Part shown: positions 44,277 to 52,804 of the stretch, one piece after another | How the letters are laid out: each line of letters begins with the position of its first letter | How positions within the stretch are numbered: the first letter of the stretch is position 1 | NCBI GenBank assembly: GCA_012729455.1 | Contig: JAAYDC010000029.1 | Coordinates: 1 to 64,000, forward strand | Origin: Chloroflexota bacterium | GTDB lineage: Bacteria > Chloroflexota > Anaerolineae > UBA1429 | Reading direction: 5' to 3' | Length of the DNA stretch: 64,000 nt | The notes under the pieces: generated by a model | Told to the model about the DNA's origin: nothing | The model's database searches: none | What the model saw: the letters and a program-made list of their open reading frames with translations, nothing else | Position numbers and translations under genes: made by a program

Positions 44277-44525
44277 TGCATTTTCTCCCACAACATTCTT
44301 ATGGAATACTCGTTTATTATACTGCATCAACTCTGCTGAAATAGAGGAATATTTTTGCCTTGTTCGCTTACCTGTCTGGAGACCTCGCTGTCTATACCCC
44401 GCGAGAAGCTGGGGTTCCACACGCCTCGCTCATTTATGCTATCAGGCCAATAGCCAAATGTCTGTTCAATTAAGTTCATGCTCATACGCTTGAATAATCG
44501 CTTCCGCTGTTGGTAAAATCGGTCT

Positions 44526-45269
44526 ATGGCCAAACGCATTGTGGATTATTACGACGCTGCCTATGCCGCCGAGCTGGCCGGCCGGCTCGGGGCACTGACA
44601 GGCTTTGACCGAGACGTGTTTATGCGTCTGACGCAGGCGCGCTTGGGCACCGAGACGCTCTTTGCACGGCTCGACCTCTACGCCGAGGCGCTCGATGCGA
44701 GCCTCCCGGGGGATGTGGCCGCGCATCTGCGCGCGCTGGCGGCGCTGTTGGGTCCGCCGCGCGAGACGGAGGCGGGCGAGTACCGCGAGGGCTGGCGGCT
44801 GATGCCTATCGCGCGCTATGTTGAGCGCTACGGCCCGGCGGATTACGCCAGTTCGGTGGCGTTTATCTATGAGATGACCCAGCGCCACACGGGCGAGTTT
44901 GCCATCCGCCCGTTTCTGATCGCCGAGCCGCGCCGCACGATGGAGACCCTGACGTGCTGGAGCCGCGATGCCAACGTGCACGTGCGCCGGCTGGCCAGCG
45001 AGGGGATGCGCCCCAACCTGCCGTGGGGGCGCCGCACGCTGGCCGCGCTCTCCGAGCCGGCGTTCTACCGCGGGATCCTGGATACCCTGCGCGACGACCC
45101 GTCTCGCTATGTGACGCGCTCGGTGGCCAACAACCTCAACGACCTGTACCGCCACCAGCCATCCTGGGCGGATGCGATCATCGCCGATTGGCTGGCGGCG
45201 AGCCCGAGCGCCGAAACACGCTGGCTGATCCGCCATGCGCGCCGCAACCAGCCCCCCCGCCTGCCATAA
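44526..45269 (+). CDS. AlkC-like DNA alkylation repair protein (HEAT-like)
   Basis: A 247-residue all-helical protein. The region R-L-M-P-I-A-R-Y-V-E-R-Y-G, then M-T-Q-R-H-T-G-E-F-A-I-R-P-F-L, A-N-V-H-V-R-R-L-A-S-E-G and S-V-A-N-N-L-N-D-L matches the AlkC/AlkD family of HEAT-like 3-methyladenine DNA glycosylases. The ATG has only a weak upstream site. A 55-bp part of this gene (44759-44813) is repeated upstream at 43393. Alkylated-base excision is the likely role. Confidence 0.85.
   Translation: MAKRIVDYYDAAYAAELAGRLGALTGFDRDVFMRLTQARLGTETLFARLDLYAEALDASLPGDVAAHLRALAALLGPPRETEAGEYREGWRLMPIARYVERYGPADYASSVAFIYEMTQRHTGEFAIRPFLIAEPRRTMETLTCWSRDANVHVRRLASEGMRPNLPWGRRTLAALSEPAFYRGILDTLRDDPSRYVTRSVANNLNDLYRHQPSWADAIIADWLAASPSAETRWLIRHARRNQPPRLP
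44759..44813 (+). repeat. 55-bp direct repeat, copy 2 (inside AlkC-like gene)
   Basis: Intact counterpart of 43393-43447. The two copies are 1311 bases apart and flank pcp and its surrounding AT-richer DNA. Confidence 0.9.
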
Positions 45270-45273
45270 CTGG

Positions 45274-46056
45274 TTACAAGCCGCGGATGATCGGGTCGCT
45301 CTCGGGCTTGTCCTCATCGCCGCCCACCGGCTGGTGGGTAAAGAAGCGGGGTTTGCCCCAGCGGTAGATCACGATCGACGCCACCAGGGTGAGCATCCCC
45401 AGCAAATAGGCGCCCAGCACGTCGCTCATCCAGTGCTGACCCAGCCAGATGCGCGAAAAGCCCACCAGGGCAATCAACAGGACCAGCGCCACCAGCGCCG
45501 CGGTGCGCTTACGCGAGGGCTTGATCAGGCTATAGAGCAGGTAAAAGACAAAGCCGAAAAAGCCGACAAAGTACATCACGTGGCCGCTCGGGAAGCTGAA
45601 ATCCTCGAGATGCCAGAAGACCTCGACCAGATCGGCGGTCGGGCGCGGGCGGTCGATGAGGTTTTTGGCCACAAAGTTGACGGTCATGGTCAGCGCACCG
45701 GCGATGCCGGCCGAGACAGCTTCCCAGTACCAGCCCAGGATAAAGATGATAAAGATGACCAGCCCCGAGATGATCGCATTCTGCGGGGTAAAGCCGATCC
45801 AGCTGACAAAGTGCATCAGCCAGCCCCAGGGCTCCCAGGTAAAGCTCTGCAGGGCGCGGGAAAAGGCGACGTCAATATCCCAGGTCGGGAACCGCTTCAC
45901 CAGAGCGGTGAGCACACCAAAGGCGCCGATCGTAATGATCAACCCGACCAGGAACAATCTGCTGCGCAGCAGCCGGATTGCCGGTTGCTCTTTTTCGGCG
46001 CGGGCGGCTTTGCGGGCGCTCTCGGTGAATTGCGCTGCCTGGTTTCCTTCTTTCAT
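45274..46056 (-). CDS. PAP2-family membrane phosphatase
   Basis: A 260-residue membrane protein with about six helices. All three phosphatase motifs are present: K-N-L-I-D-R-P-R-P, F-P-S-G-H-V-M-Y and S-R-I-W-L-G-Q-H-W-M-S-D. Members dephosphorylate lipid phosphates such as phosphatidate or undecaprenyl pyrophosphate at the outer face of the membrane. The ATG has AAGGA upstream. It is convergent with the AlkC-like gene, with only four bases between stops. Confidence 0.92.
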   Translation of the reverse strand: MKEGNQAAQFTESARKAARAEKEQPAIRLLRSRLFLVGLIITIGAFGVLTALVKRFPTWDIDVAFSRALQSFTWEPWGWLMHFVSWIGFTPQNAIISGLVIFIIFILGWYWEAVSAGIAGALTMTVNFVAKNLIDRPRPTADLVEVFWHLEDFSFPSGHVMYFVGFFGFVFYLLYSLIKPSRKRTAALVALVLLIALVGFSRIWLGQHWMSDVLGAYLLGMLTLVASIVIYRWGKPRFFTHQPVGGDEDKPESDPIIRGL

Positions 46057-46535
46057 AACAATCCTTTACTGTAAAACCTCTTCTGCTTTAGGTACGGTAT
46101 GAGCTGTGCGGCCTTCTCCGCTCGGTCGACCGCTCTGCTCGCCCTACACCCTCATCCATGATCGGCGCGGGCGGTTCTTAGACGACGCACTTGCACCACC
46201 AGGCTGCGCGAGCCCGAGACGGGCCTACTGGCGATCGTCTCCGACATCGTTTCCGTCCTGATGCGGCTCTCGTCGTCGAGTGTAGTATGAACTTGGGGAT
46301 ACGCGCTATTATAATCCCTGGCGGTGATCTCGACCAAGACGTCATCGCGCATGTGCATCCGGCTGACGATCCTGCAGGCCGCCTGGTTGGCATCACGCTT
46401 TGCCAGCGATGGGAATCTTGCCGGCACACGCCGCTTTGCGGCTGCATAAACCCGGATTGTGCGCCGTTCTACCGCTAATTGCCGAACTGTGTTATTTTAT
46501 CCATAAAAATCGACCGCATCCTGGAGGAACCTGCC
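46057..46535. other. Intergenic stretch without a clear gene
   Basis: Both strands contain overlapping open frames of about 90 codons (46152-46427 minus, 46191-46478 plus). Neither has a convincing ribosome-binding site or recognisable domain. A promoter for the plus-strand CehA gene may lie near 46480-46510, where AT-rich sequence precedes GGAGG. I see no RNA gene. Confidence 0.5.
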
Positions 46536-49103
46536 ATGTCCTGCAGCCACGATGGTCCGCGTTCGCCCCGCTTTCGCACCCTGTCCCTGCCAGCGGAATA
46601 TACCTGGGAGCGCGTCGCGGAGCACCCAGCCCTGCCGGGTTCCATGCGCGCTGCTCTGGATGACGCCCTGCGCGGCGAGAATACTGCCTGGGGCATCCCC
46701 TTTGAGGCTGACCACCCGCTGGCCGTCGCCGACGGCGAACTGCTCGCCGTGACGCTCCCTGCCGCCACCGCGCGCTGGGTGGTGTTCATGCACACCCTCA
46801 GCCTGTGGCAGGAGCCGGAGCGGGGGCCCGAGTACCTGCCCGGCTACCGGCATGGCATGGGCGGCCTGGACCAGCCGGCCGGCAGTTACAGCCTGATATA
46901 TGCCGACGGCACGCGCGCCACGCTCGAACTGCGGCGGCGCCACCAGATCGGTGCGCACAACCGCTCCTGGGGCGAGAGCTGCTTTCAGGCCGTGGCGGCC
47001 CACAAACCCATGACCCTGCCGGCTGCTCAGGAGCAAAAAGGGGCTGACTGGGGCTGGTCGCAGACTCGTGTCGAACAGCCCGACATCCGCCCCTGGACCA
47101 ACTGGCTCTACGCCTGGGAGAACCCGCACCCCGAGCGCGCCATTGTGAGGCTCGAACTGTGCGCCGCCCCCGCCACCATGCTGGTGCTCTCGGGCATAGC
47201 GGCGGGCGATGTGACCGAGCACCCCCTGCGCTGGGGCACGCGCCGCAAAGCGCTGCTGACCTTGCCCGAGGGCGTCAAGCTCGACCGGCACATTGACAAA
47301 GACGGGCTGCTCGAACAGATCCAGCTCGATTTGGGACAGGTGATCTCGGCCGTGCCCCGCCTGTACTATCCTAAAGATTGGGAGGCTTCGAGCGCCAACC
47401 AGCAGGCCAAAGCAGCGGCTAACCAGGCGGTGGTGGAATACACCGCCCATCCCGAGGCGCACTTTCACCTCTGGAACGGCGCGCTGGTGAGCGCGGCGTC
47501 GCTGGAGGGCGACGAGGCGGGCGAGGCACTCGCGCCGATAACGCGCACCAGCCAACGGGTGCGCATCCTCGTGACGGAAAAGGGCTCGGCAAAGCCCGTG
47601 AGCGTCAGGCTGCACGTGCACGGCGAGGCCGGCGAGTATCTGGCGCCCTACGACCGCCACAGGTTGCTCAACGACGCCTGGTTCGAGGATTACGCCCCCG
47701 AGTGGCGCAACCTGGGCATGAACACCGCCACCTATATCGACGGCGAGACAGATATCGAGCTGCCGCTGGGGCGGGTATACCTCGAGATCTCCAAGGGATT
47801 TGAGATCCGCCCGCTGCGCATCACGCGCGAGATCACCCCCGAGACGCGCGAGCTGCACATCACGCTCGAGCGGGTGCTGGATTGGCGCGCGCGCGGCTGG
47901 GTGACGGCCGATACGCACGTGCACTTTTTATCGCCCATGACCGCCATGCTGGAAGGCGCGGCCGAGGGGGTCAATGTCGTCAATCTGCTGTCCAGCCAGT
48001 GGGGCGAGCTGATGACCAATGCTGGTGATTTCGACGGCAAAAACACCTGGGGTTCGCGCGAGGCGGGCGGCGATGGCGAGTGGCTGGTGCGGGTCGGCAG
48101 CGAGAACCGCCAGCATGTGCTCGGGCACATCTCGCTGCTGGGCTATAACGGCCGGCCGATCGTGCCTTGGACGCGCGGCGGCCCGGATGAATCCGCCCTC
48201 GGCGACCCGGTGGACGTGCTGCTGAGCGAGTGGGCAGCGCAGTGCCGCGCTCAGGGCGGCCTAGTGGTGCTGCCACACTTTCCTAACCCGCGGGCCGAGC
48301 ACGCCGCCGCGATCGTCGAAGGGCAGGTGGATGCGATCGAGATGACCTCGTGGGCCGACAGTTACTTTGGCCTGAACCCCTATTCGCTCACCGACTGGTA
48401 CCGCTATCTCAACTGCGACATGCTGCTGCCGGCTGTGGGCGGCACCGACAAGATGGCTGCCACCACCGCGGTGGGCACCGTGCGCACCTATGCGCGCCTC
48501 GCACCCGGGCAGCTCCTGAGTTATGAGGCCTGGATGAACGCCGTGCGGCGCGCCGAGACCTTTGTGAGCTACGGCCCGCTGCTCGAGTTCAGCGTCTCCG
48601 GCACACCGATGGGCAGCCGCCTGGTGTTGCCGTACGGAGGCGGACACCTTGAGGTGCACTGGGAGGCGCGCAGCGTCACCCACCCGATGACCAGAGCTGA
48701 GCTCATCGTCAACGGCGAGATCCGCGAGAGCGTGGCAATCGACCCGTGGCAGGCCTCGGGCAGCTGGAGCTGGCACGTGCCCGCCAGTGCCTGGTGCGCC
48801 CTGCTGCTGCGCGCGCAGCCAACCGGCAGGCCCGAGATCATCGCGGCGCACTCGTCGCCGGTGATGGCCATGGTTGAGGGCAGCGACCTCGTGAGCGCGG
48901 CGGATCTGGCATCCATCCTGGCGCAGATCGAGGGGGCGCTTGCCTACCTCGACACGGTCGGCACGCGCGCCGAAGACCACCGTTACCGCCAGATGCGTCT
49001 GGCGCTGGAGGGCAGCGCGCGCAAGCTGCACAACAGGCTGCATCAGGCAGGGTGGTATCACGAGCACCCCACCACGCCCGACCACGGTGGACATCAGGGT
49101 TAG
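46536..49103 (+). CDS. Large CehA/McbA-type PHP-domain protein
   Basis: An 855-residue protein starting at ATG 46536 with GGAGG nine bases upstream. The first 430 residues are beta-rich and probably ligand- or sugar-binding. From about residue 450 a CehA/McbA-type PHP domain follows, with T-A-D-T-H-V-H-F-L, V-V-L-P-H-F-P-N-P and A-I-E-M-T-S-W. The final metal-motif Asp-His is replaced by G-G-T-D-K-M. A C-terminal beta domain and helical tail complete the protein. No signal peptide. Its stop overlaps the convergent methyltransferase gene by four bases. Confidence 0.82.
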   Translation: MSCSHDGPRSPRFRTLSLPAEYTWERVAEHPALPGSMRAALDDALRGENTAWGIPFEADHPLAVADGELLAVTLPAATARWVVFMHTLSLWQEPERGPEYLPGYRHGMGGLDQPAGSYSLIYADGTRATLELRRRHQIGAHNRSWGESCFQAVAAHKPMTLPAAQEQKGADWGWSQTRVEQPDIRPWTNWLYAWENPHPERAIVRLELCAAPATMLVLSGIAAGDVTEHPLRWGTRRKALLTLPEGVKLDRHIDKDGLLEQIQLDLGQVISAVPRLYYPKDWEASSANQQAKAAANQAVVEYTAHPEAHFHLWNGALVSAASLEGDEAGEALAPITRTSQRVRILVTEKGSAKPVSVRLHVHGEAGEYLAPYDRHRLLNDAWFEDYAPEWRNLGMNTATYIDGETDIELPLGRVYLEISKGFEIRPLRITREITPETRELHITLERVLDWRARGWVTADTHVHFLSPMTAMLEGAAEGVNVVNLLSSQWGELMTNAGDFDGKNTWGSREAGGDGEWLVRVGSENRQHVLGHISLLGYNGRPIVPWTRGGPDESALGDPVDVLLSEWAAQCRAQGGLVVLPHFPNPRAEHAAAIVEGQVDAIEMTSWADSYFGLNPYSLTDWYRYLNCDMLLPAVGGTDKMAATTAVGTVRTYARLAPGQLLSYEAWMNAVRRAETFVSYGPLLEFSVSGTPMGSRLVLPYGGGHLEVHWEARSVTHPMTRAELIVNGEIRESVAIDPWQASGSWSWHVPASAWCALLLRAQPTGRPEIIAAHSSPVMAMVEGSDLVSAADLASILAQIEGALAYLDTVGTRAEDHRYRQMRLALEGSARKLHNRLHQAGWYHEHPTTPDHGGHQG

Positions 49104-49894
49104 GGATTGCGTTTGGCGGCGATCTCGTAAAGCAGGACGCCGGCCGCGACTGCCAGGTTCAGACTAGTGGAGCGGCCGCGCATCGGCAAGCGCACCAGCA
49201 CATCGCAGGCCTCGCGCTGAGCGGGGGTAAGCCCCTCGCGTTCCGAGCCCAGGAGCAGGATGGTGCGTTCTGGATAAGTGAGCACCTCGGCGGTATCCGC
49301 CGCGCCGCGCGCAGAGCTGCCCACCAGCCAATACCCATGCGCGCCCCCCCAGGCGTAGAATGCCTCCCACGATGTGCGCACCACCGGCACGAAAAAGAGC
49401 GCTCCCATGCTGGCGCGCACCGCGGCCGGCTGGGAGGGGTCGGCTGTATCGCCCAGCAGCACCAGGGCATGGGCGCCGGCGGCGTCGATGCTGCGCAGGA
49501 TCGTGCCGATGTTGCCCGGATCCTGGGCGCGGTCGATAGCCGCCAGGAAGGGCTGCGCCGCCGGCTCGAGCGCCTCCAGCGCCGTGGGCTGCCAGTGCAC
49601 GGCCGCCACGATCCCCTGGGGGTGTTCGCGGCCGGCCAGTTGGGCGAGCAGCCTGGGGTCGAGCTCGAGCACCTCGGCGCCGCGCGCGCGGGCAGTCTCC
49701 ACCAGAGAGCGGCCATAGGAGCTATCCAGGAGCGCCGGGCTCCAGGCAAGCATCTGCACCGGCCAAGCTGAGGCCAGCACTTCCCCCACCGGATGGATGC
49801 CCTCCACCAGCACGAGCCCTTGACGGGCGCGCGCGTCGGCTTTAAGCAGATCCCTCAGGACGCGAAAGCGCGGGTTGGCGGATGAAGTCAGCAT
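49100..49894 (-). CDS. SpoU/TrmH-family RNA 2'-O-methyltransferase
   Basis: A 264-residue trefoil-knot methyltransferase. An N-terminal substrate-binding domain of about 90 residues precedes the SPOUT core. The three motifs are present: D-P-G-N-I-G-T-I-L-R-S (motif 1), L-L-L-G-S-E-R-E-G-L (motif 2) and M-R-G-R-S-T-S-L-N-L-A-V-A (motif 3). It should 2'-O-methylate a tRNA or rRNA nucleotide using S-adenosylmethionine. The ATG follows a modest ribosome-binding site. Confidence 0.92.
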   Translation of the reverse strand: MLTSSANPRFRVLRDLLKADARARQGLVLVEGIHPVGEVLASAWPVQMLAWSPALLDSSYGRSLVETARARGAEVLELDPRLLAQLAGREHPQGIVAAVHWQPTALEALEPAAQPFLAAIDRAQDPGNIGTILRSIDAAGAHALVLLGDTADPSQPAAVRASMGALFFVPVVRTSWEAFYAWGGAHGYWLVGSSARGAADTAEVLTYPERTILLLGSEREGLTPAQREACDVLVRLPMRGRSTSLNLAVAAGVLLYEIAAKRNP

Positions 49895-49930
49895 GGAGCA
49901 AGTCTAGCCGCGCGCACCATAGTCGTCAAC

Positions 49931-49960
49931 AAAAATGGGGGAGGCTGACGGCCTCCCCCA
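49931..49960 (-). terminator. Intrinsic terminator of LacI/binding-protein operon
   Basis: TGGGGGAGGC/GCCTCCCCCA, a 10-bp stem with a 5-nt loop; on the minus strand TTTTT follows. Lies directly after the binding-protein stop. Confidence 0.85.
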
Positions 49961-49975
49961 CAGCGGATGCACAGT

Positions 49976-51619
49976 CTAGATAACCGGCTCGCAGGTCCAG
50001 CGGGTCAGGTCCCAGGAGCCAGCATCCGAGTACTGCTTGGCCGACTCACGGATTACCTCAGGGACAGCCTCGTCGGCCGCCGCGCGGATGTTGCTCAGGA
50101 AGTTATCCTGGCTCTGCTCCTCGAGCAGGTAGAGCTGCAGTTCGCGGCGGTAGGTATCCGGGTATTTACTGCCGACCGAACCGAACCAGTAGAGCGGAAC
50201 CGGCCAGCCGTTGGTGGAATCCGCAATGCGCGATTCGCCCACAAAGAGGTTCTCCACCTCGGGCAGGCTCTTGGCCTGCTTGTTGGAGGGGATAAAGCTG
50301 GGCACCTCGTTGACCACCATGGCATTGTTTTCCGGGGTGGTGATGTACATCAGCCAGTCGATGCACTCGTCGGTGTTGCCACGCCTGAGCGTATCCGGGT
50401 GCACGCCCATGTTGTGGGCACCATAGCCGCCCACACCCCACGGCAGGATCTGCGGGTCGGGCGCGTAGGAACTTGTGACCTTGTCCATCGGCGGCATCCA
50501 GATCGAGGTAAACTCGAACTGGCGCGTGGTATCCTGCAGGATCGTGCCGACCGCCCAGGAGCCATCCCACAGCATCGCCAAACGGTTGGTCAAAAAGTAC
50601 TCCATGTGGGTCCACATCTGGTCGCTATCGGCGAATCCAGGCGGAAAGTATAGTGAAAAATCTTTGATAATGCGAAAGACCTCTTTGGTGTGCTCATCGC
50701 TAAAGGCATCCCACTTATCGCAGACGTACTTCATAATGAACTCTTCCTGCGAGACCTGCTTTTCCTGGCTACGCATGGGGACAGTGTCGTGATAGTTGAG
50801 CACATCGAAATCGGGCGTTAGCGACCAAAAGATCTGCGGCATCAATACGGCTTCCAGCCAAAAGTTGACAATGTAGCCGCCCAAACTAAAGGCGAAATAG
50901 CCCGCATCCTTGAACTTTTTACACCACTCGAACAGGGTAGACCAGTCCTTGGGCGAGCCCAGCATCGGGTCTATCTCGGTCTTCAGGTCGATACCGACCT
51001 CTTTGAACATGTCGACGTTGCAATAGACGCCGGTCGCCACCAAGTCGAGCGGGATGCCGGCATACAGCATCTTGAGGCTAAAAGCCGTCTCGAAGGGGCT
51101 CCTGAAGGTATCCTTCCATGATTTGGCGCCCGAACCATCGTACTTGTTGGGCATCTCGAGATAGTCATTGAGGGGTAGTACCTTGCCCTCGTCGACATAC
51201 TGCGCGGGCGTGGCGATCCAGAACATGTCTGGGCCAGTACCGCCGATCAACTGGGTGGAGAGCCAGCCCCAGTAGTCATCGCCCGTGAACACGTAAAAGC
51301 CCATCTCCACACCAGGGTGCAGCTCTTCCCACTCTCTGGCGAGCACATCCAGGGCGGTGTATTTCGGCGCTTTGGGGTCGGGGTTTTCCAGGGCTGAAGT
51401 GGGCGTGAACGACTGAGCGTACATCTCGATCTTGCCCTGGTAACCGGTAGCAGCGGGTACGGCTGTCGGCTCGGTATCCTTGGGCGCATCGGTGGCTTTG
51501 GGCGCGGCGGTGGCATCGGCCGCGGGCGGGACGGGTGTAGCTTGGGCGCAGGCTGCCACAATGGCAGCTACGCTGGTCAGAGCGGCTGATCGTAAAAAGG
51601 CACGTCGTGAGAGTTGCAT
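49976..51619 (-). CDS. ABC-type sugar-binding lipoprotein (paralog 2)
   Basis: A 547-residue solute-binding protein. The signal has L-S-R-R-A-F-L-R with a lipobox V-A-A-C (Cys24), followed by a Thr/Pro/Ala linker. Core segments G-G-T-G-P-D-M-F-W, P-L-N-D-Y-L and W-D-G-S-W-A-V-G-T match the family-1 sugar-binding fold and the paralog at 26453-28132. The ATG at 51619 has AAGGAGG upstream. It is transcribed 21 bases after the LacI-type regulator gene, so the regulator probably controls its own operon. No permease genes are near. Confidence 0.92.
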   Translation of the reverse strand: MQLSRRAFLRSAALTSVAAIVAACAQATPVPPAADATAAPKATDAPKDTEPTAVPAATGYQGKIEMYAQSFTPTSALENPDPKAPKYTALDVLAREWEELHPGVEMGFYVFTGDDYWGWLSTQLIGGTGPDMFWIATPAQYVDEGKVLPLNDYLEMPNKYDGSGAKSWKDTFRSPFETAFSLKMLYAGIPLDLVATGVYCNVDMFKEVGIDLKTEIDPMLGSPKDWSTLFEWCKKFKDAGYFAFSLGGYIVNFWLEAVLMPQIFWSLTPDFDVLNYHDTVPMRSQEKQVSQEEFIMKYVCDKWDAFSDEHTKEVFRIIKDFSLYFPPGFADSDQMWTHMEYFLTNRLAMLWDGSWAVGTILQDTTRQFEFTSIWMPPMDKVTSSYAPDPQILPWGVGGYGAHNMGVHPDTLRRGNTDECIDWLMYITTPENNAMVVNEVPSFIPSNKQAKSLPEVENLFVGESRIADSTNGWPVPLYWFGSVGSKYPDTYRRELQLYLLEEQSQDNFLSNIRAAADEAVPEVIRESAKQYSDAGSWDLTRWTCEPVI

Positions 51620-51640
51620 GGGGTTCCTCCTTGTACCCAC

Positions 51641-52696
51641 CTAGGTTCCTGCCGCGATCGGTTGTGTGTTTTGTCGATGCTCCTCCTTATACTCGGTTGT
51701 GGATGCACGCAATATCAGCTGAGGTTCGATGCGCACCGTGGTCGCCTCGTCGGGACGATCCAGAAGCATCTCCACGGCGTGCGCACCGATCTCACCAAAG
51801 GGTTGGCTGATGGTGGTAAGAGGCGGATGCACGTGCGCTGCCAGTTCGATATTATCGACCCCCATGATCGAGATGTCGCGCGGAACGCTCAGGCCGGCAT
51901 CATAGACGGCGTGCATCGCGCCAACGGCCATCAGGTCGGAAGCTACAAACACCCCGCTGGGACGCACGATCCCTTCCAGCAACCTTTGCATAGCCTGGTA
52001 GCCGGAATGGGCGTGCCAGTCGCCCTCGCGGTCGCTGACGACAAGAGTCGCCCCTGCCCACGAGCACACCTCGGCGAATCCGGCCTGGTTATCGCGCGCA
52101 ATCGAGAGCCGGTGCGGCCCGGCGATCAGCCCCAGGCGACGATGCCCCAACCCCAGCAGGTGCTGGGCTGCCAGCACGCCCACGCGGCGGTTATCCAGCG
52201 CCACGCTCGCGACTGCCTGGCCAGCCGGCACGCGGTCGACGGCCACCACCGGGATGCCGGCACTGGTGAGAGGCGTGAAGTCGGTTAGAACTTCGTCGAT
52301 GGCCACGATGATCACACCATCCACCCAGCGGTCGACAGCCTGCTGGATGTAGTGGCGTTCGCGTTCGAGGTCGTTGTGGGTGTGGCTGATCTGCAGGCTA
52401 TAACCACGCTGGCAGGCAGCCTCTTCGATGGCGCTCACCATTGCTGCCAGGGGAGAGGTAGCGATGTCGGAGACGAACAATGCAATAGTGTGGGTCTGGC
52501 GGGTGCGCAGACTGCGCGCCACAGCAGAGGAACGGTAGCCCAGCTCGCTGACTGCCTCCAGCATCCGTGCGGTGGTGGCCGCGCTGATACCGGGCTTACC
52601 GTTAATGACCGCCGAGACGGTCTGGATCGACATACCTACCCGCTCGGCTACTTGATGCATAGTAACGTTATTACGCTTGGGAACCTTGACATTCAT
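51641..52696 (-). CDS. LacI-family transcriptional regulator
   Basis: A 351-residue regulator. The N-terminal helix-turn-helix reads T-M-H-Q-V-A-E-R-V-G-M-S and T-V-S-A-V-I-N-G-K-P-G, the LacI-type DNA-reading motif. The remaining 290 residues form a periplasmic-binding-protein-like effector domain with F-V-S-D-I and I-M-G-V-D-N-I. The start is uncertain; ATG 52696 was chosen because the DNA-binding domain then begins at its usual place. It should bind a sugar effector and control both its own operon and the divergent putative glycosidase through the dyad sites upstream. Confidence 0.92.
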   Translation of the reverse strand: MNVKVPKRNNVTMHQVAERVGMSIQTVSAVINGKPGISAATTARMLEAVSELGYRSSAVARSLRTRQTHTIALFVSDIATSPLAAMVSAIEEAACQRGYSLQISHTHNDLERERHYIQQAVDRWVDGVIIVAIDEVLTDFTPLTSAGIPVVAVDRVPAGQAVASVALDNRRVGVLAAQHLLGLGHRRLGLIAGPHRLSIARDNQAGFAEVCSWAGATLVVSDREGDWHAHSGYQAMQRLLEGIVRPSGVFVASDLMAVGAMHAVYDAGLSVPRDISIMGVDNIELAAHVHPPLTTISQPFGEIGAHAVEMLLDRPDEATTVRIEPQLILRASTTEYKEEHRQNTQPIAAGT

Positions 52697-52703
52697 TTCA
52701 ACT

Positions 52704-52727
52704 CGATTATGATTGGGATAATAATCG
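52704..52727. promoter_or_regulatory. Secondary inverted repeat in the LacI/glycosidase region
   Basis: CGATTAT and ATAATCG arms separated by ten bases, adjoining the main operator. Confidence 0.35.
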
Positions 52728-52741
52728 TTCATGTGAACGAT
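52724..52741. promoter_or_regulatory. LacI-type operator in divergent region
   Basis: ATCGTTCATGTGAACGAT, an 18-bp dyad with eight-base arms around TG, lies 28 bases before the regulator start and 64 bases before the divergent glycosidase start. The form suits a LacI-family repressor. Confidence 0.6.
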
Positions 52742-52804
52742 CATATTCTATACATAACAAAAAAGTGCGTGACTGTCAAGCCCTATTTGGCGAAAGGAGC
52801 CACC

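Noticed and set aside
46152-46478. Overlapping 90-codon frames on both strands
   Set aside because: No ribosome-binding site, no recognisable motif, and equal openness on both strands.
52352-52804. N-terminal extension of the 894-aa glycosidase
   Set aside because: It crosses the LacI gene and both operator-like repeats; ATG 52805 has AAAGGAG.
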